Positions 8,820 to 17,085 of a stretch of 64,000 nucleotides of DNA are shown piece by piece (the first letter of the stretch is position 1; every line of letters starts with the position of its first letter). The notes below the pieces were generated by a model that saw nothing but the letters and a program-made list of their open reading frames with translations, was not told the origin of the DNA and did no database searches. The position numbers and the translations under genes are program-made. The DNA comes from Herbiconiux flava (GTDB taxonomy: Bacteria; Actinomycetota; Actinomycetes; Actinomycetales; Microbacteriaceae), in contig NZ_JACCBM010000001.1 in assembly GCF_013409865.1 (NCBI RefSeq), forward strand, positions 2,976,001 to 3,040,000, given 5' to 3'.

Positions 8820-9518
8820 TCAGCGCACCGTCCAGTCGACGGGCACGGCGCCCTGCTGCTCGAGCAGCGCGTTCACCCGGCTGAACGGCTTCGAGCCGAA
8901 GAAGCCGCGCGAGGCCGACAGGGGGCTCGGATGCGCGGACGAGACCACGGGCACGCCCTCGAGCATCGGCTCCAGCCGCGCCGCGTCCTTGCCCCAGAGC
9001 ACGGCGACGAGCGGCGTGCCCCGCTCGGCCAGCACCCGGATGGCGTGCTCGGTCACCTCTTCCCACCCCTTGCCGCGGTGCGACGCGGGCTCCCCCGGCC
9101 GCACGGTCAGCACGCGGTTCAGCAGCATCACGCCGGCCTCGCCCCACGAGGAGAGGTCGCCGTGCTCGGCGGGCCGCAGCCCGAGGTCGTCGTCGAGCTC
9201 GCGGTAGATGTTCGCGAGGCTCCGGGGCACGGGGCGCACGTGGCGCTCGACGGCGAAGGAGAGCCCGATCGGATGCCCGGGCGTCGGGTACGGGTCCTGC
9301 CCCACGATGAGCACCCGCACCCCGGCGAGCGGCGCGCGGAAGGCCCGCAGCACGTCGTCGCCGGCCGGGAGGTAGGGCCGCCCGGCCGCCACCTCGGCGC
9401 GCAGGAAGTCGCCCATGGCGGCGATCCTCGGTGCGACGGGCGCGAGGGCCTCGGCCCAGCCCGCGTCGATCAACCCGTGCTCGGCCAGCTCGCCGAGTGA
9501 CTGCCCCGTGGCGCTCAC
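8820..9518 (-). CDS. ung: Uracil-DNA glycosylase (family 1)
   Basis: A 232-aa protein that excises uracil from [23 protein letters not shown] holds the catalytic Asp and the water-activating loop (actinobacterial enzymes have GQDPYP where others have GQDPYH). [17 protein letters not shown] is the His-containing DNA-intercalation loop. Length is normal for the family. The start is the GTG at 9518, whose GTGA overlaps the stop of the upstream S51 peptidase gene by 4 bp. Longer in-frame readings would lie inside that gene. It is the last gene of a three-gene operon. Confidence 0.93.
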   Translation of the reverse strand: MSATGQSLGELAEHGLIDAGWAEALAPVAPRIAAMGDFLRAEVAAGRPYLPAGDDVLRAFRAPLAGVRVLIVGQDPYPTPGHPIGLSFAVERHVRPVPRSLANIYRELDDDLGLRPAEHGDLSSWGEAGVMLLNRVLTVRPGEPASHRGKGWEEVTEHAIRVLAERGTPLVAVLWGKDAARLEPMLEGVPVVSSAHPSPLSASRGFFGSKPFSRVNALLEQQGAVPVDWTVR

Positions 9519-10246
9519 GCCCGGTCGGCGCCGGCCGTCGAGACGCGCACGCTGCCCGAGTCGGGCGTGACCTTCCAGACGCTGCCACGGCCGACGACCC
9601 ACAGGGGGCCCTCGCCGATGACCAGTCCGGTGTGCTCGTCGATCGCCACGCCGCCGTCGACCAGGCCCGCCTCGGTCGCGGCGATCAGGCGCGAGACCGA
9701 GCCCCACTGGGCGGCGTGCACGTCGACCGCGAGATCGATCAGGCCGAGGCCCTCGGCGACGGTGAGCTGCTCGAGGTCTTCGGACGCCTCTTCGGCGCCG
9801 ATCTCGACCTCGTCGATCTTCCAGCCGCCCACGATCGCGCGCTCGGCGACAATCGCGGCACCGGCCGAGAAGCCGAGGTAGGGCACGCCGGAGGCGACGA
9901 GGCGCCGCAGCTCGAGGAAGGAGGGCTCGAGCGACTGGCGGTAGGCGGGGGTGAGGCCGCCCCAGACGACGATTCCGTCGACGTCGGCGAAGGCCGCCGG
10001 CGCGATCGGCGCGTTCTCAGGAGCCAGCACGGCCACCGGCTCGATCTTGCCGAGCAGCTCGAAGGCGGACACGAGCTCGGCGTACTTCTCGGGGGCGTCG
10101 CCGTCGCGCACCAGCACGATCGCGAGCCGGGCGCCCTCGAGCTTGCCGGCGGCCTCGGCGTGCGCCGCGAGCTCGTCGAAGAAGGGGCGGTAGACCGCGC
10201 CCTCGTCCTCGACCGGCCAGCCGCCGCCGATCAGGTGGATGCTCAC
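9515..10246 (-). CDS. Peptidase S51 / dipeptidase E-like (type 1 glutamine amidotransferase fold)
   Basis: A 243-aa protein. [12 protein letters not shown] provides the nucleophile elbow G-x-S-A-G of the S51 family (alpha-aspartyl dipeptidase, cyanophycinase). [14 protein letters not shown] precedes it, and [11 protein letters not shown] matches the conserved 'I-D-E-x-T' near the family C-terminus. No cyanophycin synthetase is nearby, so a dipeptidase or an unassigned hydrolase is more likely. It overlaps the phosphoribosyltransferase upstream and ung downstream by 4 bp each, which points to strict translational coupling. Confidence 0.78.
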   Translation of the reverse strand: MSIHLIGGGWPVEDEGAVYRPFFDELAAHAEAAGKLEGARLAIVLVRDGDAPEKYAELVSAFELLGKIEPVAVLAPENAPIAPAAFADVDGIVVWGGLTPAYRQSLEPSFLELRRLVASGVPYLGFSAGAAIVAERAIVGGWKIDEVEIGAEEASEDLEQLTVAEGLGLIDLAVDVHAAQWGSVSRLIAATEAGLVDGGVAIDEHTGLVIGEGPLWVVGRGSVWKVTPDSGSVRVSTAGADRA

Positions 10247-10812
10247 GCCTCGAGCGACCGCTCGTCGCCCACCGGAGGGTGTGCCGACCAGGGGAACACG
10301 ATCCAGCGGTCGGTCGTCTTCCAGTGGAAGTCGGGGGCGATCACGGAGCGCGGCTTGATGTACAGGGTGGCCGACTTCACGGTGATGTCGACCTTCTCGA
10401 GCAGCTCCACCACGAGGGCCAGGGTGCGGCCCGAGTCGGCGACGTCGTCGACGAGCAGCACGTTCTTGCCGATCAGCGGCTCGTTGTCGAGCAGCGGCGG
10501 CAGGATGATCGGCTCGGGCAGCGTCTCCTCGACGTCGGAGTAGAACTCGACGTTCAGGCTGCCGCAGCTCTTCACGCCGAGCGCGTAGGCGAGGGCGCCG
10601 CCGGGGATCAGCCCGCCGCGGGCGATGGCGATCACGAAGTCGGGCTCGAAGCCGCTCTCGACGATGTCGCGGGCGAGCGAGCGGGATGCGTCACCGAACT
10701 CGAGCCAGCCGAGCACCTCGCGCTCGGAAGCGGCCGGGGCCTCCTCGGCGGCCGGGGCGGCCGGGACGGCCACCGATTCGTCGAGGGTCACGTCGTCTGA
10801 GGCCGAATTCAT
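10243..10812 (-). CDS. Phosphoribosyltransferase-family protein
   Basis: A 189-aa protein. VLLVDDVADSGRTL is the PRPP-binding loop of type I phosphoribosyltransferases and VIAIARGGLIPGGALAYALG is the N-terminal PPi loop. The layout resembles xanthine/hypoxanthine-guanine type salvage enzymes, although the base-specificity hood is not diagnostic. The first 30 residues are Ala/Glu/Pro-rich and not part of the fold. It is the first gene of the operon with the S51 peptidase and ung, preceded by TAGCGT. Confidence 0.82.
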   Translation of the reverse strand: MNSASDDVTLDESVAVPAAPAAEEAPAASEREVLGWLEFGDASRSLARDIVESGFEPDFVIAIARGGLIPGGALAYALGVKSCGSLNVEFYSDVEETLPEPIILPPLLDNEPLIGKNVLLVDDVADSGRTLALVVELLEKVDITVKSATLYIKPRSVIAPDFHWKTTDRWIVFPWSAHPPVGDERSLEA

Positions 10813-10819
10813 GGAGGCA

Positions 10820-10825
10820 ACGCTA
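10820..10825 (-). promoter_or_regulatory. -10 box TAGCGT of the phosphoribosyltransferase operon
   Basis: TAGCGT on the minus strand ends 7 nt before the ATG at 10812. The divergent MFS gene has its own -10 at 10859. Confidence 0.55.
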
Positions 10826-10858
10826 TCGGTAATCCGCCCACCGGGACGACCCGGCCGC

Positions 10859-10864
10859 TAGCAT
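10859..10864 (+). promoter_or_regulatory. -10 box TAGCAT of the MFS gene
   Basis: TAGCAT ends 6 nt before the ATG at 10871, leaderless-type spacing. Confidence 0.5.
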
Positions 10865-10870
10865 CCGTTC

Positions 10871-12364
10871 ATGACCAGCGCCGTCACTCCCGCCGCCCCC
10901 TCCGCCCGCGGCGTGCTGGGCGTCTCGGCCTCGCTGATCGGCTTCCTGTTCGCGGTCGAGCTGACCAGCGGCATCCTGCAGGGCTACTACGTGCCGCTGA
11001 TCTCAGACCTGGTGCAGCATCTCGGCATCCGCGACGCCGACTTCAACTGGTTCGAGGCGGCGCAGCTGCTGCTGTCGGCCCTCGTGGTGCCGGTGCTGGC
11101 GAAGCTCGGCGACATGACGGGCCACAAGCGGATGCTGCTGGTCGCGACCGTGGTGACGGCCGGCGCCAGCTGGTGGCTCGTCGTCGCGAACGACTTCACG
11201 AGCTTCCTCGTCGCCTGGGCGCTGCAGGGCTTCTACGTGGTGTGGCTGCCGCTCGAGGTGGCGCTGATCTTCGACCGCGGACGCCGCTCCGGCCGGGCGG
11301 CCTCGCAGACCCGCCGGGCCGCCGGCCTCCTCGTGGTCGCCCTCGAGACCGGTGCCATCGTCGGTGCGCTGGCGGGCGGCGTCGTGTTCACCGCCCTCGG
11401 AGGCGACGTCGGCCTGACCCTGACGATCCCGGCGATCGCGGTGACCCTGGTGTTCTTCGTCATCCTGTTCGGGGTGCCCGAGTCGACGCCGGAGCCCGGG
11501 AAGCGCACCCTCGACGTGGTGGGCTTCACCCTGCTCACGATCGGGCTGCTGCTGATCACGAGTGGACTGACCTTCCTCCGGGTGAACGGGCCGGGAACCT
11601 GGTGGGTGTGGGTGCTGATGCTCGTGGGGGTGCTGGCGTTCATCCCGTTCGGGCGCTGGGAGCTGCGGCAGAGGGATCCGGCGATCGACCTGCGGGTGCT
11701 CCGCCAGCCGTCGATGTGGCCCGTGCAGCTCACCGCCGGACTCGTGGGCATCAGCCTGCTGGGCGCCCAGGCGCCGCTCAGCACCTTCGCCGGCACCGAT
11801 CCGGCGAACGGCTACGGTCTGGGGCTCGCCGCGACGAGCCGCTCGATCCTGATCGGCGCCTACCTGCTCTCGATGATCGTCGGCGCGCTGCTGTTCCCGC
11901 TGGTGTCGAGGCGGTCGAGCCCCCGGGTCGCGCTGATCGCGGCGACGTTCCTGGTGGCCATCGCCTATGCCCTGTTCCTTCCGTTCCACCAGGAGACCTG
12001 GCAGGTGGTGACGAACATGGTGATCGCCGGGCTCGGCTCGGGCGCGCTCGTGGGGGCCCTGCCCGCCGCGGCCGCCGCCGCCGCACCCGCCGGGCAGACG
12101 GGGATCGCGGCCGGGCTGACGAACACGACCAAGACGATCGGCGGATCGTTCGCCTCGGCCGTGTTCGCGGTGGTGCTGTTCCACGGGGCGTCGACCGCGG
12201 TGGGGGCCACCGCGTCCAGCCTGTCGGGCTACCTCGTGGTCTGGGCGATCTGCGCCGGTGGGGCGCTGGCGGCCGCGGTGCTGCTGTTCTTCGTGCCGAA
12301 GCTCGCGTTCGCCGATCCGGCTCCGGATGCGCGGCCGGCGCCGTCCCCGGTCAGCTCTCCGTGA
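10871..12364 (+). CDS. MFS transporter, drug-resistance type
   Basis: A 497-aa polytopic membrane protein with about 12-14 hydrophobic segments. KLGDMTGHKRMLLVATVV after the second helix is MFS motif A, and LALQGFYVVWLPLEVALIF and FASAVFAVVLFHGAS fit later helices. The size and layout resemble the DHA2/14-TMS drug:H+ antiporters. The substrate is unknown and no adjacent regulator is seen. The C-terminus is Pro/Ala-rich. Its stop is 3 bp from the stop of the convergent SDR gene, within a tandem repeat. Confidence 0.85.
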   Translation: MTSAVTPAAPSARGVLGVSASLIGFLFAVELTSGILQGYYVPLISDLVQHLGIRDADFNWFEAAQLLLSALVVPVLAKLGDMTGHKRMLLVATVVTAGASWWLVVANDFTSFLVAWALQGFYVVWLPLEVALIFDRGRRSGRAASQTRRAAGLLVVALETGAIVGALAGGVVFTALGGDVGLTLTIPAIAVTLVFFVILFGVPESTPEPGKRTLDVVGFTLLTIGLLLITSGLTFLRVNGPGTWWVWVLMLVGVLAFIPFGRWELRQRDPAIDLRVLRQPSMWPVQLTAGLVGISLLGAQAPLSTFAGTDPANGYGLGLAATSRSILIGAYLLSMIVGALLFPLVSRRSSPRVALIAATFLVAIAYALFLPFHQETWQVVTNMVIAGLGSGALVGALPAAAAAAAPAGQTGIAAGLTNTTKTIGGSFASAVFAVVLFHGASTAVGATASSLSGYLVVWAICAGGALAAAVLLFFVPKLAFADPAPDARPAPSPVSSP

Positions 12365-12396
12365 GCCTCAGCTCTCCTTGACCTTCAGCTCGCCGC
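12351..12396. repeat. 17-bp tandem repeat across two convergent stop codons
   Basis: Units start at 12351 (TCAGCTCTCCGTGAGCC), 12368 (TCAGCTCTCCTTGACCT) and, degenerate, 12385 (TCAGCTCGCCGC). The first unit contains the TGA of the MFS gene. The second begins with the TCA that is the TGA stop of the SDR gene on the other strand. Confidence 0.65.
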
Positions 12397-13141
12397 GCGC
12401 GATCTTGTGCACCGCCGACTGGGCGACCGGCTTCACGATCACGAGGTCGAGGCTGACGTGCGCGGGCATCCCGAGCATCATCGCAATGGTCGCCGCCACG
12501 TCGTCCGCGCTCAGCGGGTCGGGAACGTTGTCGTAGACCGAGTCGGCCCGCTCCTGGTCGCCGCGGAAACGGTTCAGCGAGAACTCCTCGGTCTTCACCA
12601 TGCCGGGCGCGACCTCGAGCACGCGGATCGGCTCCCCGCTGAGCTCCAGCCGCAGCACGTCGACCATCGAGTGCACCGCGAACTTGGAGGCGTTGTACCC
12701 GCCACCGCCCTCGTAGGAGAAGTGGCCGGCGGTCGAGGAGACCATCAGGACGTCGGCGGAGCCGCCCGGCTCGACGGATGCCCGCAGGAGCGGCAGCAGA
12801 GCGGCCGTGACACGCTTGACCGCGAGCACGTTGATCTCGAACATCCATCGCCAGTCGTCGGCGTCGCTCTTCTCGACGCTGTCGAGGCCCATGGCGCCGC
12901 CGGCGTTGTTCACGAGCGCGTTCACGCCCCCGGTCGCGGCGAGGAAGTCCCGCAGGGCGTCGACGTCGGCGGCCCGCGTCAGGTCGGCGACGAACACCTC
13001 GCAGCCGGTCTCGACCGCCAGCTCCTCGAGCCGGTCGGCCCGGCGGGCCACGCCCACGACGCTCCAGCCGTCCCGACGCAGCCGGCGCACCGTCGCCGCC
13101 CCGATGCCCGAACTCGCCCCTGTCACTACCGCGCGCTTCAT
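12368..13141 (-). CDS. Short-chain dehydrogenase/reductase, classical type
   Basis: A 257-aa cytosolic NAD(P)H-dependent oxidoreductase. TGASSGIGAATVRRL is the cofactor loop and the Arg after the second strand (GVARRADRL) favours NADP(H). LVNNAGG, the catalytic Ser in VSSTAGHFS and Y-N-A-S-K complete the classical SDR set. Overall it resembles YdfG/serine-type 3-hydroxyacid dehydrogenases, but the substrate cannot be assigned. GGAGAGG about 8 nt upstream of the ATG is a plausible ribosome-binding site. Confidence 0.87.
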   Translation of the reverse strand: MKRAVVTGASSGIGAATVRRLRRDGWSVVGVARRADRLEELAVETGCEVFVADLTRAADVDALRDFLAATGGVNALVNNAGGAMGLDSVEKSDADDWRWMFEINVLAVKRVTAALLPLLRASVEPGGSADVLMVSSTAGHFSYEGGGGYNASKFAVHSMVDVLRLELSGEPIRVLEVAPGMVKTEEFSLNRFRGDQERADSVYDNVPDPLSADDVAATIAMMLGMPAHVSLDLVIVKPVAQSAVHKIARGELKVKES

Positions 13142-13193
13142 CAGCGAACCTCTCCGACCGGGACCGCCCCGGTCCCTTCCGTGCCTACAAAGG

Positions 13194-13199
13194 TAGTGT
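13194..13199 (+). promoter_or_regulatory. -10 box TAGTGT of the acyltransferase gene
   Basis: TAGTGT ends 7 nt before GTG 13207. It contains the alternative GTG at 13198, so that start is unlikely. Confidence 0.5.
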
Positions 13200-13206
13200 G
13201 AAGAGG

Positions 13207-14280
13207 GTGACTCTTCCTGCCACCCCTGCTGAGCGGGCCCCCTCCCGGCCCAAGCGCGAGCCGCTCTGGGACAACGCCCGCTTCGTCGCGATCCTGCTGG
13301 TGGTCACCGGTCACGCGATCCTCAAGCTGATCGCCGAGTCGGATACGGCCTACGGCGTCTACCTCTTCATCTACGCCTTCCACGTGCCCGTCTTCGTGGC
13401 CGTGGCCGGCTATTTCGCCAAGTCGGATGCTCCGGGCCCGAAGCAGCTGCGCCGCATCGTCACCGACCTCGTGCTGCCGTACCTGATCTTCGAGACCATC
13501 TGGTCGGTCGTCCACTCGATCATCTCCGGCTCGCTCTCGTTCGACTACGCCGTGCCCTCGTGGACGCTGTGGTTCCTGCTGGCACTGATCATCTGGCGCG
13601 TCTCGTTGCCCTATCTCGCGCTGCTGAAGCATCCGCTGCTGATCGCGATCGCCATCTCGGTGGCCTCGGGCTACCTGCCGGGCATCGGCGGCGTCTTCGC
13701 GCTCGATCGCACCCTCACGCTGCTGCCCTTCTTCGTGCTGGGCTGGCGGCTGCGGCAGCTGCCGCTGACCGCGATCTGGCTGCGGGCGTCCGTCGGCACC
13801 GTGCGGCTGGTGCGGGCGGGGGCGATCCTCGTCTTCGCCGTGCTGGCGCTGGTGATCGCACTGAACGTGCCGCTCCTCCGCGAGATCAAGCTGCGGCGCT
13901 TCCTGCTGTTCGAGGAGGCCTACCCCGCCTTCGGCTACGACGAGTGGTGGGCCGGGGCCGTGCGGCTCGGCGTGATCGCGCTGGCGGGCATCCTGGTCTT
14001 CGCCTTCCTCGTGCTGATGCCCCGCAGTGCCACCTGGTTCTCGCCGCTCGGCCAGGCGACCATGTACGTGTACCTGCTGCACTCGTTCGTGCTCTACCCC
14101 ATCCGCGAGTCGGGTGTGCTGAGCGGGCCGCAGAACGACCTGCTGCTGGTCGGGATGATCGTGTTCAGTGTGCTCCTCACCCTCCTGCTGGCCTCGAAGC
14201 CCGTGCGCCGGGTCACCCGGCCGCTCGTCGAGCCGCGGGCACGCTGGCTGTTCGTTACGCCCCGCGTCGCGCGCGATTGA
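13207..14280 (+). CDS. Membrane acyltransferase, acyltransferase-3 family
   Basis: A 357-aa protein with about ten hydrophobic segments. DNARFVAILLVVTGHAIL carries the first helix with the conserved His of the acyltransferase-3/OafA family, and FHVPVFVAVAGYFAK follows as in fucose-4-O-acetylase-like (COG3594) members. These enzymes move acyl groups from cytosolic acyl-CoA to sugars or polymers at the outer face. GTG 13207 is chosen over GTG 13198 because the -10 hexamer occupies 13194-13199. It is upstream of metY but separated by its own stop and the metY promoter, so there is no functional link. Confidence 0.82.
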   Translation: MTLPATPAERAPSRPKREPLWDNARFVAILLVVTGHAILKLIAESDTAYGVYLFIYAFHVPVFVAVAGYFAKSDAPGPKQLRRIVTDLVLPYLIFETIWSVVHSIISGSLSFDYAVPSWTLWFLLALIIWRVSLPYLALLKHPLLIAIAISVASGYLPGIGGVFALDRTLTLLPFFVLGWRLRQLPLTAIWLRASVGTVRLVRAGAILVFAVLALVIALNVPLLREIKLRRFLLFEEAYPAFGYDEWWAGAVRLGVIALAGILVFAFLVLMPRSATWFSPLGQATMYVYLLHSFVLYPIRESGVLSGPQNDLLLVGMIVFSVLLTLLLASKPVRRVTRPLVEPRARWLFVTPRVARD

Positions 14281-14299
14281 TCGCCGGTCGCGGCGGCCC

Positions 14300-14305
14300 T
14301 ACTCT
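14300..14305 (+). promoter_or_regulatory. -10 box TACTCT of metY
   Basis: TACTCT ends 7 nt before the metY ATG at 14313. No Shine-Dalgarno sequence lies between, which fits a leaderless mRNA. Confidence 0.55.
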
Positions 14306-14312
14306 CCAAGAC

Positions 14313-15638
14313 ATGAGCGATTCCGCAGCGAACTGGAAGTTCGAGACCAAGCAGATCCACACCGGCGCGCAGCCCGACCCGACGACGAACGCACGGGCGA
14401 CGCCGATCTACCAGACCACCTCGTACGTCTTCAACGATGCCGACCACGCGAAGAACCTGTTCGCCCTGGCCGAGTTCGGCAACATCTACACGCGCATCCA
14501 CAACCCCACGCAGGACGTGGTGGAGCAGCGGGTGGCGGCCCTCGAGGGAGGCACGGCAGCGCTGCTGGTGGCCTCGGGTCAAGCCGCCGAGACCTTCGCC
14601 GTGCTGAACATCGCGCAGGCGGGCGACCACATCGTCTCGTCGTCGTCGATCTACGGCGGCACCTACAACCTGTTCAAGTACACGCTTGCGAAGCTCGGTA
14701 TCGAGACCACCTTCGTCGAGGACCAGGACGACGCCGAGGAGTGGCGCCGCGCCGTGCGCCCGAACACGAAGCTGTTCTTCGCCGAGACCATCGGCAACCC
14801 GAAGATCAACATCCTCGACATCGAGCTCGTCTCGGGCGTCGCCCACGAGAGCGGCGTGCCGCTGATCGTCGACAACACGATCGCCACCCCGTACCTCATC
14901 CGCCCGTTCGAGCACGGTGCCGACATCGTCGTACACTCGGCCACGAAGTTCCTCGGCGGTCACGGCACCGTCATCGGCGGCATCATCGTCGACGGCGGCC
15001 GCTTCGAGTGGTCGAAGAACACCGAGAAGTTCCCGGGGCTCACCGAGCCCGACCCCTCGTACCACGGCGTCAGCTACACCGGCGCCCTGGGTGACCCGAT
15101 CGCGTACATCATCAAGGCGCGCGTGCAGCTCCTGCGCGACCTCGGCGCCTCGATCGCGCCGGCCAGCGCGTGGCAGCTGATCCAGGGCATCGAGACCCTG
15201 TCGCTGCGCATCGAGCGGCACGTGCAGAACGCCCAGGAGATCGCGGAGTGGCTCGACGCCCACCCCGACGTGGCCACCGTGTACTACGCCGGACTGCCGT
15301 CGAGCCCCTGGTACGCGGCGGCCAACAGGTACGCCCCGAAGGGCGTGGGCGCGGTGCTCAGCTTCGAGCTGAAGGGCGGCGTCGACGCCGGCGCCCGCTT
15401 CGTGGAGAGCCTGTCGCTGTTCAGCCACCTGGCGAACATCGGCGACGTGCGGTCGCTGGTCATCCACCCCGCCTCCACAACGCACTCGCAGCTGACGCCG
15501 GAGCAGCAGCTGACCGCGGGCGTGACCCCGGGCCTCGTGCGGCTGTCGGTCGGCCTGGAGAACATCGACGACCTGAAGACCGACCTCGAGTCGGGTCTCG
15601 AGGCCGCCCGCCAGGTGGTCGCGGCCAACGCCGTCTGA
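14313..15638 (+). CDS. metY: O-acetylhomoserine sulfhydrylase (aminocarboxypropyltransferase)
   Basis: A 441-aa PLP enzyme that makes homocysteine from O-acetylhomoserine and sulfide. FETKQIHTGAQPDPTTNARATPIYQTTSYVF is the family N-terminus. HSATKFLGGHGTVIGG holds the Lys that forms the Schiff base. ASGQAAETFAVLNIA and LGDPIAYIIKARVQLLRDLG are typical for MetY and distinguish it from cystathionine gamma-synthase. The next gene is metX, which supplies its substrate, so the pair is the direct-sulfhydrylation route to methionine. A strong hairpin separates the two. Confidence 0.94.
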   Translation: MSDSAANWKFETKQIHTGAQPDPTTNARATPIYQTTSYVFNDADHAKNLFALAEFGNIYTRIHNPTQDVVEQRVAALEGGTAALLVASGQAAETFAVLNIAQAGDHIVSSSSIYGGTYNLFKYTLAKLGIETTFVEDQDDAEEWRRAVRPNTKLFFAETIGNPKINILDIELVSGVAHESGVPLIVDNTIATPYLIRPFEHGADIVVHSATKFLGGHGTVIGGIIVDGGRFEWSKNTEKFPGLTEPDPSYHGVSYTGALGDPIAYIIKARVQLLRDLGASIAPASAWQLIQGIETLSLRIERHVQNAQEIAEWLDAHPDVATVYYAGLPSSPWYAAANRYAPKGVGAVLSFELKGGVDAGARFVESLSLFSHLANIGDVRSLVIHPASTTHSQLTPEQQLTAGVTPGLVRLSVGLENIDDLKTDLESGLEAARQVVAANAV

Positions 15639-15653
15639 TCGTCATCTCCCCGA

Positions 15654-15696
15654 GGGGGCCCGGCGCGCGTAACAATCGCGCAGCGGGCCCCCTTCT
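15654..15696 (+). terminator. GC-rich hairpin terminator after metY
   Basis: GGGGGCCCG (15654-15662) pairs perfectly with CGGGCCCCC (15684-15692). After a 2x2 mismatch an inner GCGCG/CGCGC stem closes a 7-nt loop. Only a short pyrimidine run (TTCTC) follows, so termination or attenuation before metX is likely but not certain. Confidence 0.65.
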
Positions 15697-15716
15697 CGTG
15701 CAGAATCGACAACGAC

Positions 15717-16922
15717 ATGGACTGGCAGACGAACGAGGACACGGTTCCGAGCGGCTTCGTCACCGACGCCCAGATCCGTTCGGTGCTCGGCAAGCCGCCC
15801 GCCTCCGGAGCCTGGCGGGTCGGTGATCCCGTGGGCCGGCGCTCGTTCGCGGCGATCGGCGACGTGGTCTTCGAGACCGGCGAGACCGTGCCGAACGTGC
15901 AGATCGCGTACCAGAGCTACGGCACCCTGTCCCCCGCGCGGGACAACGCGGTGCTCGTGCTGCACGCCCTCACGGGCGACAGCAACCTGAACCATCCGGC
16001 CGAGCCCGGGCATCCGACCGACGGCTGGTGGCCGGGGCTCGTGGGGCCGGGCCTGCCGATCGACACCGACCGCTGGTTCGTGGTCGCCCCCAACATGCTG
16101 GGCGGCTGCCAGGGCACCACCGGGCCCTCGTCGATGGCGCCCGACGGGGCGGAGTGGGGCGCCCGCTTCCCGTTCACCACCATCGTCGACCAGGTGCGGG
16201 CGCAGCACGCGCTCTCCGAGGTGCTCGGCATCGACCGCTGGGCGGCCGTCGTGGGCGGCTCGATGGGCGGCATGCAGGTGCTCGAGTGGGCGGTGCGCTA
16301 CCCCGAGGCGATGGAGCGGATCGCCGTGATCGCGGCGCCCGCCTTCAGCTCGGCCGACCAGATCGGGCTGAACTCGGTGCAGGTGCAGGCCATCCGCGCC
16401 GACCCGGCCTTCAACGGCGGCGACTACTACGACGCCGCCGACGGCGACGGGCCGCACCACGGGCTGGCGCTCGCCAGACGGATGGCGCTGCTGAACTACC
16501 GGAGCCCGAGCGAGCTGAACGACCGGTTCCGGCGCAGCTGGCAGAGCGGTCTCGACCCGCTGGGCGGCGGCGGCCGGTTCGCGGTCGAGTCCTACCTCGA
16601 CTTCCACGGCAACAAGTTCACCCGGCGGTTCGACGCCAACAGCTACATCACGCTGGTCGAGGCGATGAACTCGCACGACCTCGCACGCGGCCGGGCGGGT
16701 GTGCAGGCGGCCCTCGAGTCGGTGCGGGCGACGGCGCTCGTGGTCGGCATCGACAGCGACCGGCTGTTCCCCGTCGCCGATCAGGAGCTGATCGCCCGGC
16801 ACCTGCCGAACACGCTCGACGGCGACCGGCCCGTGGTGATCGAGTCGAAGTTCGGCCACGACGGGTTCCTGATCGAGTTCGACGTCGTCGGGCGGGAGAT
16901 CGCCAGGCTGCTGGCGACATGA
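15717..16922 (+). CDS. metX: Homoserine O-acetyltransferase
   Basis: A 401-aa alpha/beta-hydrolase-fold enzyme that acetylates homoserine with acetyl-CoA. VVGGSMGGMQVLEW is the nucleophile elbow (G-x-S-x-G). LLNYRSPSELNDRF and DSDRLFPVADQELIARHLPN supply the acyl-transfer Arg region and the Asp, and KFGHDGFLIE holds the His. Upstream, the CAGAAT at 15701 is a weak -10 with about 10 nt to the ATG. Its TGA stop lies in the first copy of a 34-bp direct repeat. Confidence 0.94.
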   Translation: MDWQTNEDTVPSGFVTDAQIRSVLGKPPASGAWRVGDPVGRRSFAAIGDVVFETGETVPNVQIAYQSYGTLSPARDNAVLVLHALTGDSNLNHPAEPGHPTDGWWPGLVGPGLPIDTDRWFVVAPNMLGGCQGTTGPSSMAPDGAEWGARFPFTTIVDQVRAQHALSEVLGIDRWAAVVGGSMGGMQVLEWAVRYPEAMERIAVIAAPAFSSADQIGLNSVQVQAIRADPAFNGGDYYDAADGDGPHHGLALARRMALLNYRSPSELNDRFRRSWQSGLDPLGGGGRFAVESYLDFHGNKFTRRFDANSYITLVEAMNSHDLARGRAGVQAALESVRATALVVGIDSDRLFPVADQELIARHLPNTLDGDRPVVIESKFGHDGFLIEFDVVGREIARLLAT

Positions 16923-16989
16923 GAAAACCGGGGGCCGCCTCGACGACCCCCTGAGCATGAGAAAACCGGGGGCCGCCTCGACGACCCCC
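16918..16989. repeat. 34-bp direct repeat at the metX stop
   Basis: Two identical 34-bp copies (16918-16951 and 16956-16989, offset 38 bp), each beginning CATGAGAAAACCGGGGG. The first contains the metX stop codon. The second forms the better terminator hairpin. Confidence 0.85.
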
Positions 16990-16992
16990 GGT
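16965..16992 (+). terminator. Terminator hairpin after metX
   Basis: ACCGGGGG (16965-16972) pairs with CCCCCGGT (16985-16992) around a 12-nt loop, followed by GCATTTCC. The first repeat copy can form only about 5 bp of this stem. Confidence 0.6.
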
Positions 16993-17072
16993 GCATTTCC
17001 CCCCGGAACTGCTTCCATGTTAGCGACAAGTGTCGAGTTGGTCGACGCCCCCGTTGTGGGGAGGCCCGCCTG

Positions 17073-17078
17073 TACTAT
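17073..17078 (+). promoter_or_regulatory. -10 box TACTAT of the kinase operon
   Basis: TACTAT ends 7 nt before GTG 17086, leaderless-type spacing. It argues for this start over the in-frame ATGs upstream at 16957 and 17017. Confidence 0.55.
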
Positions 17079-17085
17079 TCAGACT

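Noticed and set aside
15661..17018. Minus-strand frame across metX
   Set aside because: It runs antisense to a clear homoserine acetyltransferase and has no start signal or family motif.
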